A DNA stretch of 64,000 nt from Polyodon spathula (lineage: Eukaryota > Chordata > Actinopteri > Acipenseriformes > Polyodontidae): the NCBI RefSeq assembly GCF_017654505.1, contig NC_054536.1:11333794-11397793 (forward strand). Reading direction: 5' to 3'. The notes below the pieces were generated by a model. That model was not told the origin of the DNA and made no database searches. It worked only from the letters and a program-made list of their open reading frames with translations. Below, piece by piece: positions 1 to 11,811 of this stretch. The position numbers and the translations under genes are program-made. Within the stretch, counting starts at the first letter, position 1; the number at the start of each line of letters is the position of its first letter.

Positions 1-641
1 TATTTAACACCGCTGCAAAATTGCATTGGATTAAATTTAAGTCTTAAAAATGATAACAGTTAAACCTGTCAGCTCCAGTAATATGCTGAAAAGTCAAGTT
101 CCATTTTAAAGTAATGAAGAACATGGAATTAGCCAGAAACAGCCCAATATACTTTGTTATTTGTTTAGTAAAATTTCAGAAGACACAGTAGGGGGACAAA
201 TTAAATCTAAATTTGGACACAAATTCCATCTCCCTATCAGATTCTGAAAAATCTGATGCTGAAATATTGTTTCGGACGTTCTCTGTGTACATTCACACTG
301 AGTTGCTGAGGAAAATTAGAATTAGAAACTGTTGATGACACAAGTTCGATATTTAACAACAAAAGCACACATGATGTATAATTTACTATATGGCGTAAGG
401 TTCCATAATAATAACATTCGTGGTTCCAATTCAGCGTTTCTCAGGTTGCTGTTGCAAAGAAAGTTGGCGTGTCAACATTGCAGGTGCGATTAATTTTGTT
501 TAGGAATAAAAAAAAAAACAACAAAACAAAACAAAAAAAAACATTGATGTAGTTTAAATTATGTATTTAACATTCAATCATAATTTGAGGTGATTTCATT
601 CATTTTCTTTTGGTTAAGAATAGAAAAAGTCTGACTAATGT
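1..641. other. AT-rich non-coding stretch
   Basis: No frame here resembles a known protein and no repeat family is recognised. An A-rich run with interspersed C (about 506-541) looks like a decayed poly-A or simple repeat. Nothing else stands out. Confidence 0.6.
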
Positions 642-732
642 TGTTTCAACTACCTCTCGTTTAATTGGGACACCTGCTTATTCAGGATATATTTTCTTCT
701 CTCGAGGTGTCCCAATAAAGCAGCGTCGACTG
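642..732. mobile_element. pogo/Tigger-like transposon terminus
   Basis: Read on the minus strand this begins CAGTCGACGCTG directly inside a TA dinucleotide (733-734), as expected for a Tc1/mariner/pogo right end. Inside it GGGACACCT and AGGTGTCCC form a 9-bp inverted pair (about 668-676 and 704-712). Pogo/Tigger ends often begin CAG with closely spaced transposase-binding repeats. No matching left end or transposase was found nearby, so this is probably a deleted copy or one arm of an element whose other end lies outside the window. Family level is inferred. Confidence 0.45.
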
Positions 733-734
733 TA

Positions 735-1700
735 TTAGTGAAACTTGGAAGGAATTGGGATAGCAGGATAAAGCTGTTGGTAACAGAAATCCAGACATGC
801 CGGTGGTTGCATGATAAGGGTGTTGCTGATTGGATTAGAAGCAGAAGTTGGGTTGATTGTCATTTAGAGGAAAGCGAGCAGACGAAACAAGAATTGGCAT
901 TATCACAGAAACTGCACTATTTGACTGTGCAGAAGGAAGAATTTTAAGTCTTCCATGGGTGCATTTAATAAGCAGAAGGCTGACAAGTGTATATGAATAG
1001 TGGCGGGGAAGAGTGCTGAGAACGGGTGAGGAGTAAGTTAACACCGATGAGGTGACTTTGGGGCAGAGAGAGTGGGCTGTGGAAGTACATATACCGCAAG
1101 CATTTGCTCAAAGGCTGCTGAAAAACCATCAGGGTTAGGTTGGGACCAGTCTATGAGGGTGTTCTCCAATGCGAGATGAGATGCTGCTTTGACAGAAAGC
1201 CCTTTGTAAAAAATGGTGCAGCTGTAAGTGACAGGTAGTCGACAATATTTAACAAATAAGAGACCACTTCCTGACGGTTCTAGTTCCCATGTTGTGTAAT
1301 GCAGGTTTACAGTCCAGGGAAATTGTGTTGGTTATTGGTCTTTGCTGTGAAAACAGCTTTTGTAATTATTGGTCAGCGTGTCTTGAAAATCGCAAAGCCT
1401 GGAGTAGGATCCTTTCCTACTTAAAGACTGCAACTTGATCAATGGCCTCTTGTTCAGAAGCTCCTCCCTTGACATCAGCCCCAAGTGCCAGTGCAGTGAC
1501 TGGCTGTTCTATGAATCCTCCCTCTGATAACTGGGAAATGAGTCTGCCTTCAATTTCAAAATGCCATTTCACCTTGAAAATTTTACAATAAATGGCAGTG
1601 CTCAATTTAACATTCTTGGCAAACAAAATAAGGTTCAAAACATATCCAAATGAAAATAAAAAGCTACTTTTTGTAATTATTTTTAATAACAAAAATGTTA
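735..1700. other. Non-coding, slightly GC-richer stretch
   Basis: Short open frames occur on both strands but none resembles a known protein. The segment at about 760-1350 is less AT-rich than its surroundings and may be a degraded repeat I do not recognise. No terminal repeats were seen. Confidence 0.35.
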
Positions 1701-1705
1701 GCCGT

Positions 1706-1800
1706 TTTATAAGCAAAATAACTCACTTTGCATCGTGTCTTACAACGCATCCAGGGCGTGCGGTAAGAATTGTCTTACTGCACACCCTGTTGTTGGTTAA
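1706..1800. repeat. Hairpin repeat, copy A (GCGGTAAGA family)
   Basis: A 38-bp imperfect palindrome (about 1752-1789) has the arms CAGGGCGTGCGGTAAGA and TCTTACTGCACACCCTG. It is preceded by TTTTATAAGCAAAATAACTC, a flank shared with the copy at 4.24 kb. A third palindrome core occurs at 62.68 kb. A dispersed palindromic unit with shared flanks suggests a small folded transposon (MITE-like), but I cannot name the family. Confidence 0.5.
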
Positions 1801-4235
1801 TTCTGACATAGCTCTCTTGTCTGCATGGCATTTAGTTTATAATTCTGTCTAGGTTGTTTTTTATAATTACGGAATTTGTTTTAATGTTTAGGCTCACCAA
1901 GATACTCTAATGGCTTTAATTTTACTTTTCATGTTTCCTATATATTCTCTACAGTACTTAACAAATTATGCACCTTTTAAATTATTACAAAAGTAGCCAC
2001 TAAAACAATAACACTTACATTCACAGTTATTTTATTGGCATGGGACTTCTGCCCTTGTACACTGCACATATGTATTGGCAATGTAATGGCTCCCTTTTGG
2101 TTTTCATAACTTGGTTATTATTGTACAGGAAATTACATTGGACTTCACAGGTACATTGATTTTAAGTAGGGTAATCATGCCACTTTCCTGGTTAGAAAGG
2201 TTCTGATTTGTAGAGTGGTTACACTGTTCATGGGAATCACCCAGCCAGCTTAATAATGTAGCATAAATCATAAACTATCTACCCAGAGTGTTCTGTTCTG
2301 TGGCTGTTCTACTTCCAAGCTGAAAATTGTCCACAATTCAGGAGCCTGAATTCTTAACTACCCTCTGAGAGTATAGCTTGAGTTAGGTTTTAAAACCACT
2401 GACAACTTTCTCAGACTCTGGATCAATTGCTTTTAGCATAGCATGGGATGATCTTCTCACTGATCCTTTGCCTGTATGCATATAGCATTACTCCACCTCA
2501 CAGTTCAATTAAATAAATGTGTGATGCAGGGTTAATTGGCACTGAATAAACTTTATAGTAATGCATAAATGCCACAGTATATAAAACACAAATTCCAATG
2601 GAATATAAACATTACTGACTCTCCTATACTTGCTTTCTCAGTGCACTGATTATATGTGTTTTACATGAAGTTAATATGTAGCACACCTTTTTAGATATTA
2701 ATGGAAAATTTTATTTATTTTCACTCCACCAAATACATTACAGAATCAAAATAAACAACTGTTATTTTATTGCAGTCCACGGGAGTAAGCAAACGTTGGC
2801 AGCTGAGTTGAAAAGTAATACCCTGCCAGGAGCTACAGTAGCTTTGGGCAAATCAAACTGAGACAAAATCTTGCACTTCAAATGGGAAAGAGGAGGAGGT
2901 GAAAAATTATTCACAGCAAGGCTTTTTAATGCCAGCAAGCAGAAAAAGTGCAAGAAAGAAAATGTTTTTAGAAAGTAAACAGTCATGGTTGTTGTTTCCT
3001 TTTATCTGCAAGGAAATCTTGTTTTTCTTATGAAAAAAAAAATGCTTCAGGTAAAATTATTCCAAGGCATGAGCCCCAGGCTTTTCTGACAGCCATAGAA
3101 ATATCTATCTGTATTAATAGAATATATTATGAATGATACTCTGCCAATAGGATCTTCTGGACCAAAATACTGGTAAGACCAGTCCTTCAGTATAAGCAGC
3201 TATATGAAAAAAGAACATTGACTGTGTCTTGTGTTTTCTTATTTATTAGAGGTCTGTATTAAGTTCTAAATAACTTTAACTTGAAATACGACTGAAATAC
3301 TTATAAAAATGTCATAATCCGTATAATGAAAACAACAACTTTTATGTTTTAGAAAATGGCAGCTATACTGTATATCTAAATAAAACAATGGAGCTTTGGA
3401 ATGTAATTAAATCAATGATTTCTGCAAAAATATATGAATAGTAAAGAAGCAAGCTAAAGGAAAGAAAGACTATTGACTCTCTTGTGTTGGTTTACATTAC
3501 TATAATCTGTAATGGGGACTGCCACCCGTAACATTTATTATTAAAATTATGATTAATATAGATGTTACACTCAGTAAGTCTATAGTATTTGACTTCTGAG
3601 TATCCAATACAGTACATTAAATGCTCAGAACCAAGTCTGTGTTAACTCTCTGCTCATGACTTCAAGGTTGATGTACTAAGAAGGGAAAAAATGTAATTCT
3701 TGAAATCCTCAGTGACACAGGCAAGCATTCTTTTTTTTTCATTATGAAGAAGCTTACCTTACCTGAAAATGTTTTCTTGTTGTATTTTTTTTTTTATTTT
3801 CTTGTTTTCCCCTATTGGAGGACTGCCTCCAGACACGCTACCTCATTTTATAATTTCTTTAACAAATGAAGAAAAAGTGCACAGGAAAGATAGAAAAACA
3901 ACTGCAGTACCTTTCATTGATACTGTTTTAATTTATACAAGAATGGCACTCACCCTTTCAACCTTTTTAAAAATAAAAAGGAACATGGTGAGTAGCTATG
4001 CAGGAAAATAATATATTAAAACTGCAGTAGACAAAATAACCTTGAATTTCTAACAAAGAAAAATGTACTCAGTAGAAATATGTTTTTTCCAGCAGATTTG
4101 TTGCTTTTAAAGACAAAGTATAGGAATTATTCTGAACTGGCAGAAGAACACATTCATTAAAACGAAATTTAAAGTTTAAAAACTTACTGGGTTTTTTGTG
4201 TTTGTTTTCCTTTTATAAAATCAGCAGAGAGCTAT
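1801..4235. other. AT-rich unique DNA
   Basis: Only short chance frames are present. I saw no repeat boundary, microsatellite or protein match. It includes homopolymer T and A runs near 3030, 3730 and 3785. Confidence 0.6.
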
Positions 4236-4382
4236 TTTATAAACGCAATAACCCACTCCAGGGTGTGTGGTAAGACATATCTTATCACATTTCTGTGTGG
4301 CTGAAGGGTTACCCACAACAGGCTGTGGGGTAAAGCCTTCAAACACCCAGAAATGCAACAAGATATGTCTTATCACATTATG
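4236..4382. repeat. Hairpin repeat, copy B
   Basis: TTTTATAAACGCAATAACCC followed by CCAGGGTGTGTGGTAAGA matches the flank and left arm of the 1.75-kb copy. The motif GATATGTCTTATCACATTA recurs at 4362-4380 after an ATATCTTATCACAT at 4277-4290, so the unit is internally repeated. It also carries a nested GGGTTACCCA palindrome. It is a degraded relative of copies A and C. Confidence 0.45.
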
Positions 4383-4525
4383 TACTCACAATCAGTTTTA
4401 CTACAATTTTAAACATACATTTCATTTAACTACTTAACTCACCCACATTTCTGTCAGTCACACTTTACACTGCGTATATGATAACTGCATTGATTTTGCA
4501 CCAATGTCTAAACTTTTATTTTGTT

Positions 4526-4652
4526 ATTCACCCTAGCCTCCTACATAAGTTTCAGATTGCATTAGAATAGACCTTTCCATTACTGTGCATTCACCCTAGC
4601 CTCTACATAAGTTTCAGATTTGCATTAGAATAGACCTTTCCATTACTGTGCA
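4526..4652. repeat. Tandem duplication, two ~63-bp units
   Basis: The 63-bp unit at 4526-4588 (ATTCACCCTAGCCTCCTACA...) is repeated immediately at 4589-4652 with only single-base insertion/deletion differences. The near-identity suggests a recent local duplication. No coding content is seen. Confidence 0.85.
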
Positions 4653-6829
4653 CTTATTACGGGATTAAGAGAACACTCTGTTTGTACTGCACTGGTCACT
4701 TTGAGCGTGACCAATGTGTTACAGTAATGAAATAGGTGTGTATGTGTTCAGAAATTCGGTTTGTTATTATGATTCCAGCAGACCAAAGTCTTCTGCTTTT
4801 TTTCGTACTATGAAAAAGCTAATGCCATGTATTTTTCAGATTAATCAGTTGGAGTTTACTTCTTCAAAGAGACAGCTGTTTTGAAGTTGTAGAAGTAATG
4901 CAGAGTCCCAAGGGAGGAGATCTCAAGATCAAAGTAGATCAAATTGACTTTTTTCGTATCTATTAATTTGTCATATTTTTTGCAAGATTGAAAGCAACAG
5001 CTGGGAATAACAGCGGCAGGAAAAAATAACTCAGATTAAGAGATCAGAATTCCAAAGACCCTCTACTGATGTCAACATTTATTAAAGGGGGAAGATTCAA
5101 ATGTTTTGCACTCATGTTGCTCCAATGCTGAGATTTATTTTTTTTTTTTTCGCATAAATGTCTTGAACATGAAAGGAGTTTCCACATTCAAGCTGTTGCT
5201 CACTTGGTTTTCAGATTGAAAGTTGAATAATAGTTGCTAAATCTCTTTGCTTCCTGATTCCAGGTAAAATAATGCAAGATTGTAAAATATGTTGGTTCCA
5301 CCTGTATCCTTACTATAGCTGGGGGTGGGGTAGGGATACCTGAGTCAGGGCCCTTTCCAGAATGATCCAGCTGCAGTCTCCTTCTCTGGAGTAGTGAGGG
5401 GGTTAGGTTAGGGGTGATCCCAGCAGTAGGAATAGTTTTATTGGACATGCTTTGGGGGTTGGTCACATGGGTTGCTCAAGAGATTAAGTGAAGGGGGAAG
5501 CCCAGGTTAGACCCAGTGGGAGGCGGTAGGCATATATAGGGCAGGGTTGCCATTTTGAGAGATTTCAACAGCTCAGTTGGTTTCTGATTGTGTGAAGAGA
5601 ATTAATAATAAAAGATTATTCTTACCTGCAAATATGTTTTCCTTAAGATCTTTGGAAAACCTGCTTCCATACAATGTTTTACTATTAAACTCAGAAGAGC
5701 TGATTGCAAGCATAAACATAGGCATGTGCAAGTGTAAAACAAGTTCAAATTACATTTTAAACTATTTAACTGCATTAAACAAACACAAAACTGTGCCAAG
5801 CCACGACAAGGTTGTATGATGAACACAGTCATGCCCACTTATTTCTCACTGCAAGTCACCAAAGGAAACTTGGCAATTGTGTACTTGCTAATTGCATCAT
5901 CTTAGACATGATTACGCAAGTCAAAAATTCATGGTTTGGCACTTGATGATATAGTACAAGAAATTCCAAGCCAGGGTTGTGATAACCCTTAGAAATGTTG
6001 GGGCTCGGAATCCTAAAAGCTGACATAAATTCCAGTAAATTAAATTGAAAGGGACATTCAGTGCCGGTATCATGTTGTAGTATTACTAAGGAAGAACTTA
6101 CTCAAAGACAGTAACAGTCTATTAGGATCTTAATATCCTTCTGTACTTAACATGTCTTAGAATCAATCAACCATCTCAGGTTTGCACTCATGCACAAACA
6201 ACTGAAAACATCCCTTCATCACAAATAGAACAGCTTAAATAAACAGATCACATCCCAGACCCCCTCCCACAGCTTGCTACCTACATATTAGGCCTATTAA
6301 CATATGCAAGGCCAGTAAACATTCATCTCTCTATCCCAATAATCAACAATAAGGGTGCTTGGCATGGCCTCCTCAGCTGGCTGACAACAATTCACTTGTC
6401 AAAAAGCATGTTTTCAGATGATGATTGTTCCATTGCTATTGAAAAAGATGTTTTACCAATTAACCAGATTAAGATGAAAAGCTACTCATTGGTGACATGT
6501 CTCACTGTTGATCTCCTTCTGCCAGTTAAAATGCCTGTAACACAAGAACAGAGCCATTGATTGTATTCTGTAGAATAATGATTTGATCACCCAGTCTTTC
6601 CTGAGAATTCTTCTGCAGTGCTTGCAAGCAGTGTTTGAAACAAAATCTGTAAATCTTGCTGTGAGTCAGAATATCTCTACATGGGATGCTTAAATCAAAT
6701 ACAAACTCAAATAGTTTCTCATACTTATGGAATGAGGTATATAATTAAGACATATGAAAGACCCTGGGAATTTCCAAACGATTAAGGGAGCAGATGCAGG
6801 AGCTTTCCCCTTGTTAATCAAGTCAATCT
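4653..6829. other. AT-rich unique DNA
   Basis: No supported gene. Short frames at 5200-5838 on both strands have no recognisable domain. A slightly G-rich segment (about 5310-5560) shows no repeat termini. Confidence 0.55.
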
Positions 6830-7042
6830 GTTTATTTGTCTTCGGGCCTCTGTGGCAGTAGACATTAAAACAAATATAAAACTTACACAGAATTTTGAGG
6901 GGGTTATAACCCAAAAGTAAAGTTCTTAAAAATAACCAAAGTGGTAACACTAAATTTCTTTATCAGTCCAGAGTTGGGATCCTGAGTCTTTGCTCACCAT
7001 CCACTTAAACCTCCTGGCGTGGAACTTTAAGGTGATTTTCAA
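6830..7042 (-). repeat. Inverted repeat arm 1 (matches 9686-9899)
   Basis: On the minus strand this 213-bp unit matches 9686-9899 on the plus strand over nearly its full length with scattered substitutions. Shared blocks include CCTCCTGGCGTGGAACTTTA and ACCCAAAAGTAAAGTTCTTA. On the minus strand it directly follows a truncated tRNA-SINE, as if it were that SINE's 3' tail, and it ends in GACAAATAAAC. The family is not recognised. Confidence 0.75.
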
Positions 7043-7306
7043 TGGAGAATGCAGATCTGAATTGCTCCATTGCAGACCCGCAGGTGTCCTATCAGTCACA
7101 GGGGTCACTGGTGCACGGTGAACCACGGATTGTCCCGCTGACCTAAGCCCGCCCTACCCAGCCGGTGCTCGGTCAATTGTGTGCCACTTCCTAGGAACCC
7201 CCGGTCCTGGTCGGCAATAGCCTAGATTCGAACCTGTGATCTCCAGGCTATAGGGCGCATCCTGCACTCCATGCAGAGCTCTTTGACTGGAATGCCTCTC
7301 AGAAGC
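7043..7306 (-). mobile_element. tRNA-derived SINE, truncated
   Basis: Read on the minus strand it carries GGAGTGCAGGATGCGCCCTA and a Pol III B-box match GGTTCGAATCT (complement of 7225-7235), then a body homologous to the SINE at 42.9 kb. The 3' third of the family is missing and is replaced at 7042 by an unrelated repeat. SINEs of this kind are Pol III-transcribed and mobilised by LINE machinery. This copy is diverged and probably inactive. The 5' end is set where the match to the other copy stops. Confidence 0.7.
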
Positions 7307-7354
7307 CCCACAGCAATATATATTTAAACATATATTCAAAAACAACTGGGTAAT

Positions 7355-8119
7355 TGTGACAAAGTGGTAAGTGATTACAGATGCGTGCAATGCAGAGCAG
7401 ATACAAAAACAGACTGAGAAGGATTTCCAGGTGCAAGGGTTTTTATTGATATTATTAACAGTGTCCAGAGCTTTATGGCAAACACCTGTAAATAGTAATG
7501 ATGGAGTGATACAGCGGCGAGTATCACTCAGTATTTTATAAATCCCACGGGTTTGACCTGCAACTAAAAGTTCACTTTCAAACACCAGCACAAAACTCAA
7601 AACACAAACACAGTTCCTAGTGACAATGAATAAGTGCTAGTAGTGTATTACAGTTCTCCATGAAATGCAGGGGTGAAAGTGATGTCCGGGTTTATGCTGG
7701 CTTTCGCTCCAGCTCCTGATCATGCTACAGGTAGTCTATTAACAAACAGAGAACAGTTAACAAAACACTAACACACACAAGACAAAACTCACAGTTTCAC
7801 AATATGGTAACACAGACTCCTTGTAAGTTAAAACAATAACCATTTACCAAGGAACAGATCACTTATACTACACTCCCTTATTTATACCCTTGCTCATGAC
7901 CCCTAGGTTAACGAGCGCATCCTCTCCTCCAATCCTCGGAGGCCACCCTGTCTCCTGTCTGAGTCATTGAGCTTGGGTGCCGTAGCTCAGTCTCCTTCCA
8001 CCTACCCCAAGGAATAAATTGTCATGACATTTAACTAAGGGTACTCCATTACTTTTACATATTGCCCTCATAGGTCGGGAGGGAGATCTAACACCTAGAA
8101 TTATTCAATCTCTGTCACA
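7355..8119 (-). mobile_element. Solo LTR, family A, with target duplication
   Basis: The plus strand runs TGTGACAAAG ... CTCTGTCACA, giving TG...CA ends on the minus strand, and is flanked by near-matching 5-bp repeats GTAAT (7350-7354) and GTAGT (8120-8124). On the minus strand there is a TATA-like TATAAATA near 7880-7886 and an AATAAA (complement of 7442-7447), spaced as expected for U3-R-U5. No internal retroviral or gypsy genes adjoin, so recombination between LTRs has probably left a solo copy. Relatives lie at 34.0 and 54.3 kb. Whether it derives from a gypsy-type element or an endogenous retrovirus cannot be decided from the LTR alone. Confidence 0.7.
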
Positions 8120-8362
8120 GTAGTACATTTCACAACTTGTACTCAAGACCATTTACAAGAAGACAGATAATTTCTCTTATAAACCTTGTAGGTGTATCCA
8201 AATCATGCTTCCTCCTGCAACAATGCTATTGCTGTGATTTAAATATCTAATGCAATGTGCAAACAGAAAACAAGCATTGTTGCAGAAGGATCTGGAACCA
8301 TTATCTGGATACATGATGTCAGATTCCACATACTGGGCGATCCAGTGCCTTTACAAATTTAA

Positions 8363-8640
8363 CCCTTTGCGGTTCTATGTCAGATCAGGTCCGACATTAC
8401 AATTTTTCCGTTCCAGTCCGATCAAAAAGACATAAAGCACGGGTCTCTAGACGTTTTTTCTCTGGAAAAAAGCAGAGAAAACCTTTCAATGGCCGAATGA
8501 GACCAATAGGAGTTGAGAGACACATAGTCCCTGCACATAGCACGGACATAGCATGGACATAGCATGGACATAAACAAACAAGATAGGACTGATGTTTATA
8601 AAAATAAAATATTTTTCTACTGACAAACATGAGAAATGTA
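8363..8640 (+). mobile_element. piggyBac-like transposon terminus
   Basis: A TTAA (8359-8362) is followed by CCCTTTGCGGTTCTATGTCA and a short inverted motif around TCAGGTCCGACATTAC. PiggyBac elements duplicate TTAA and often start CCC/CCY. Downstream is a triplicated 11-bp motif near CATAGCATGGA (8538-8572). No transposase frame and no opposing end were found, so the copy is incomplete. The right limit is approximate. Confidence 0.5.
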
Positions 8641-8718
8641 TTCCCCAGGTGATTTCTGATTTATCTATTTTTTTTCCCCATGATATGTGAATAAAAAAAT
8701 CTAAATAACCGGGATTAT

Positions 8719-8775
<57 letters not shown>
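8719..8775. repeat. AT dinucleotide microsatellite
   Basis: An almost pure (TA)n tract. Its translation gives a false Tyr-Ile repeat. Confidence 0.95.
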
Positions 8776-8776
<1 letters not shown>

Positions 8777-9685
8777 CAGAAATTAGGTATGCAGGCAGTA
8801 CAATAAGAAAAATAAAGGTTGTACAAAATTAAAATAGCCTGCAACTGCATCAATGTGTCAAATATTAAAGTTGCTGTGTTTTTAAAAAACTGAGCTATTC
8901 TGGTATAGGTTAACTTAAAGTACATAACCCAATCTCACTAGCGAAATCGGCCAATGCATCTTAGGTAATGAGCCCAACTTTAAATTAAGTGGTGGAACTA
9001 GTGAAAGGGGGCTATGGAGCGTCATTTGTGCCAAAACTACCCAGCCATTATTTTGTCAATTTGTTTATCAATTCTATTGTCAATTCTTGAATTGGTCAAT
9101 TTGGCTAGCAATTCGTCCATAAATTTGTCATTTCATACATATGTGTTAATTCATTTAATAATTAATTAATTAATTTGTCAATTCGTTAATACGAAATGCT
9201 GTACAGACCCACAAATTTCTAATCAACCAGACAAACTTCCAAATGTCAATCTCACACTGTGCCGAAAAAACTCCAACCTTTCTAGCCAATGGAAGCACAC
9301 ACTAATATTTTAATCAATGAAATTTCAACCTCACTCAAAACTGATTCAGCTAATAATATTTAGAAGGGCTTTTCAAAATATATTCTATTTAACAAGATAC
9401 TCGACTCTGATGATTTTCAATGGAGACTTCCGTCTGACGAAGGGGGGCAGTGCTCTGAAAATAACATTTTTCATAATAACTACTAATATCATAATTTGCT
9501 AATGTTGCCATGTTCTTCAAAAGGCCTTGGGCAAATGTGAAATCTACTTCAAAAGTTTTATGCATTTTTTTAACATGGCAAAAACCAAGAACATTTTGTA
9601 CGCCTCCATTGCTCTCCATAGAATTTTTTTTGCCTAACTCTCTATATACTGCAATGCTTTGCACGCAGTGAGATGGAAGTCGCAG
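8776..9685. other. AT-rich DNA with degenerate CAATTTGT repeats
   Basis: At about 9050-9195 motifs like GTCAATTTGT, GTCAATTCTT and GTCAATTCGTT recur at irregular spacing together with an ATTAATTAATTAATT run. This looks like a decayed short tandem repeat. No coding content is supported elsewhere. Confidence 0.5.
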
Positions 9686-9899
9686 TTGAAAATCACCTTA
9701 AAGTTCCACGCCAGGAGGTTTAAGTTGACGATGAGCGAAGACTAAGGAATCCCAACTCTGGACCGATAAAGAACTTGTGTGTTACCTTTTTGTTTATTTT
9801 TAAGAACTTTACTTTTGGGTTATAATCCCCTCAAAACTCTGTATAAGTTTTATATTTGTGTTAATGTTTACTGCCACCAAGGCCTGGAGACAAATAAAC
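9686..9899 (+). repeat. Inverted repeat arm 2 (matches 6830-7042)
   Basis: This is the plus-strand copy of the unit on the minus strand at 6830-7042, with the same ends (TTGAAAATCACC at the start and GACAAATAAAC at the end). Unlike arm 1, no SINE head precedes it. About 2.64 kb separate the arms. Confidence 0.75.
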
Positions 9900-11811
9900 T
9901 TACCGTGTCATCTATCACTGCAGTTCTACACCTTCTGGCTATCCTACATTATAAGTAAGCGATACTAATGTCTCGGTTCACAATATATATTGCTGTGATA
10001 TGGACAACATGGGATACAAAGTAAAGTTGTTCTAAACGCTGCAGGGAATTCTGTAACACTTTAAATGGTATATTCAGAAAAGACAGCAATGGTATTAGGA
10101 TATGATATATATTCAGTGTTGTGCTCAATAACGTCTCTGAAAAACAGTACTTTTTTCACAAGTACATTTTAATTACTATTATTATTATTATACTAAAACA
10201 TTTTACTTTGTAATTGTAATCTTCTGTCACTGTAGCTATTTAGGCTAATTTGCAGTGGCAGATATTGACACAGACAAATTTGTTCTAGCTCCCAGGCATG
10301 GGATATTCTTAAGCTCTCCATTAGCATTTTCAGCATTTGCATGGAGATCAGGCCCTATTATAAATCAAACATTTAAACACTGTATTAGCTGTCCACACAT
10401 CTGCTCCATGTGCCTCCATTCCGATGCACATATATTTCCTTGCCAGTGCTGAGTGCTGATTAGAACTTCAAATTCAAGTTTGACCTTTGTGTTTCATTAC
10501 CCATGACTCGCACCTCTCTGCCAATTAACTACACACATATTTAGTCAATCATGGTGCAAGAGATAGAAAAGGCATGCATCGAGAGTTTTACTACAGTAGC
10601 ATTTATCTTTTTCCTTGCTTTTTAGTGCCTGTTCACTTGACTGCACTGCATTTCTAACTGATATATTTCTTACATCCAATACTATGGTTCAGGTGAGTCA
10701 ACCACGCTCACAGAAACAGCTGTGGTCAATATTCAGTACAGAAGATTTTGTGTCTTGAGTGATTACAGTTGATCATGGTAGTGTTATTTTTGCTATAAAT
10801 GCAAGGTGCAGGTGTGATGTCAGTGTGATTCTTAACATTCTATATAATGTCTTCTGAAACACTGCCCCAAGCCTGCATGGTAAATAATTATGGTACACCA
10901 TGGTTAATTTAAATAGAGCTGTATCATTTTCTGAGCAAAGGATTTTTTTTTTGATAAAAGCTTTTAGTAATTGATTTTTACATTAGCCTAGCAGGCATAA
11001 ACTGCATGTGGCTTGTGATGTTTGTTCTGAACCCACATTCACATTGTCAGAAAGAAGGATAACATGTCACCCTTCATTACACATACAAAGATAAAGTCCT
11101 GAAGCCGCTGAACAAAAATCATTGATGTCATCCATGCCAGTTGAAGATATGGTATAGTGACATAAACTCATAGAAGCAATAGAAGTATTTTGAATATAAA
11201 CAGATATATGTAATTTATACAATTTGTAATTTATCAATTGCGTAAACAAGACATTGTCAAGCTTTACCTTTAACTTTTTAAAGTTAAAATCAGTAATATC
11301 ACTTGAATTTTGATTTGGGGAGTGTAAAAAAAATCAGGCTCAATAAAAACCAACCCATAAAATCTGACACACCAAAATAAGTTTAACTAATATTAAAAAC
11401 ATATAGTTGTTGCTGCCAGAGAAGTGCCTATTTATATGAGTGCACTCAACGGCCTTTGTTTGAATATGTGAAGTTTGATTGTGGAGAGAGTGATCAGACA
11501 GGAATCTTAGATGCTGACCATCATATTCCTTTTAGCACCTCTTCAGTCGCAATCCATAACATTTGCTTTGGGAGTTGGGCAAGTGTTGGAAAACGTGACA
11601 CATTCTGGAGTGACTCTCCTGATCTGTATCCAGGACAGAACAGAATGATTGACTTGTTTTACAAATATGAAGCAGTACCTGCGACTTTAGCTGGAGATCA
11701 CTATTTGGCAGCTTGGGTTGTGAGTGCATCCTAATCTGGACTATGTTTACTTCTTTCTGTCAGAAATAGCATTTCCAATAGGGGGTTAAGAGCAGCTGTG
11801 TTGATCTTCTG

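Noticed and set aside
7154..7600. 148-codon minus frame
   Set aside because: It spans the junction of a SINE and a solo LTR, so it is a chance fusion of repeats.
8701..8925. Minus frame with a Tyr-Ile repeat; similar frames near 58.5 and 59.1 kb
   Set aside because: These come directly from (TA)n microsatellites.
11456..11734. 92-codon plus frame
   Set aside because: No recognisable domain, and the opposite strand is also open. There are no splice signals I could defend. Kept only as a note.
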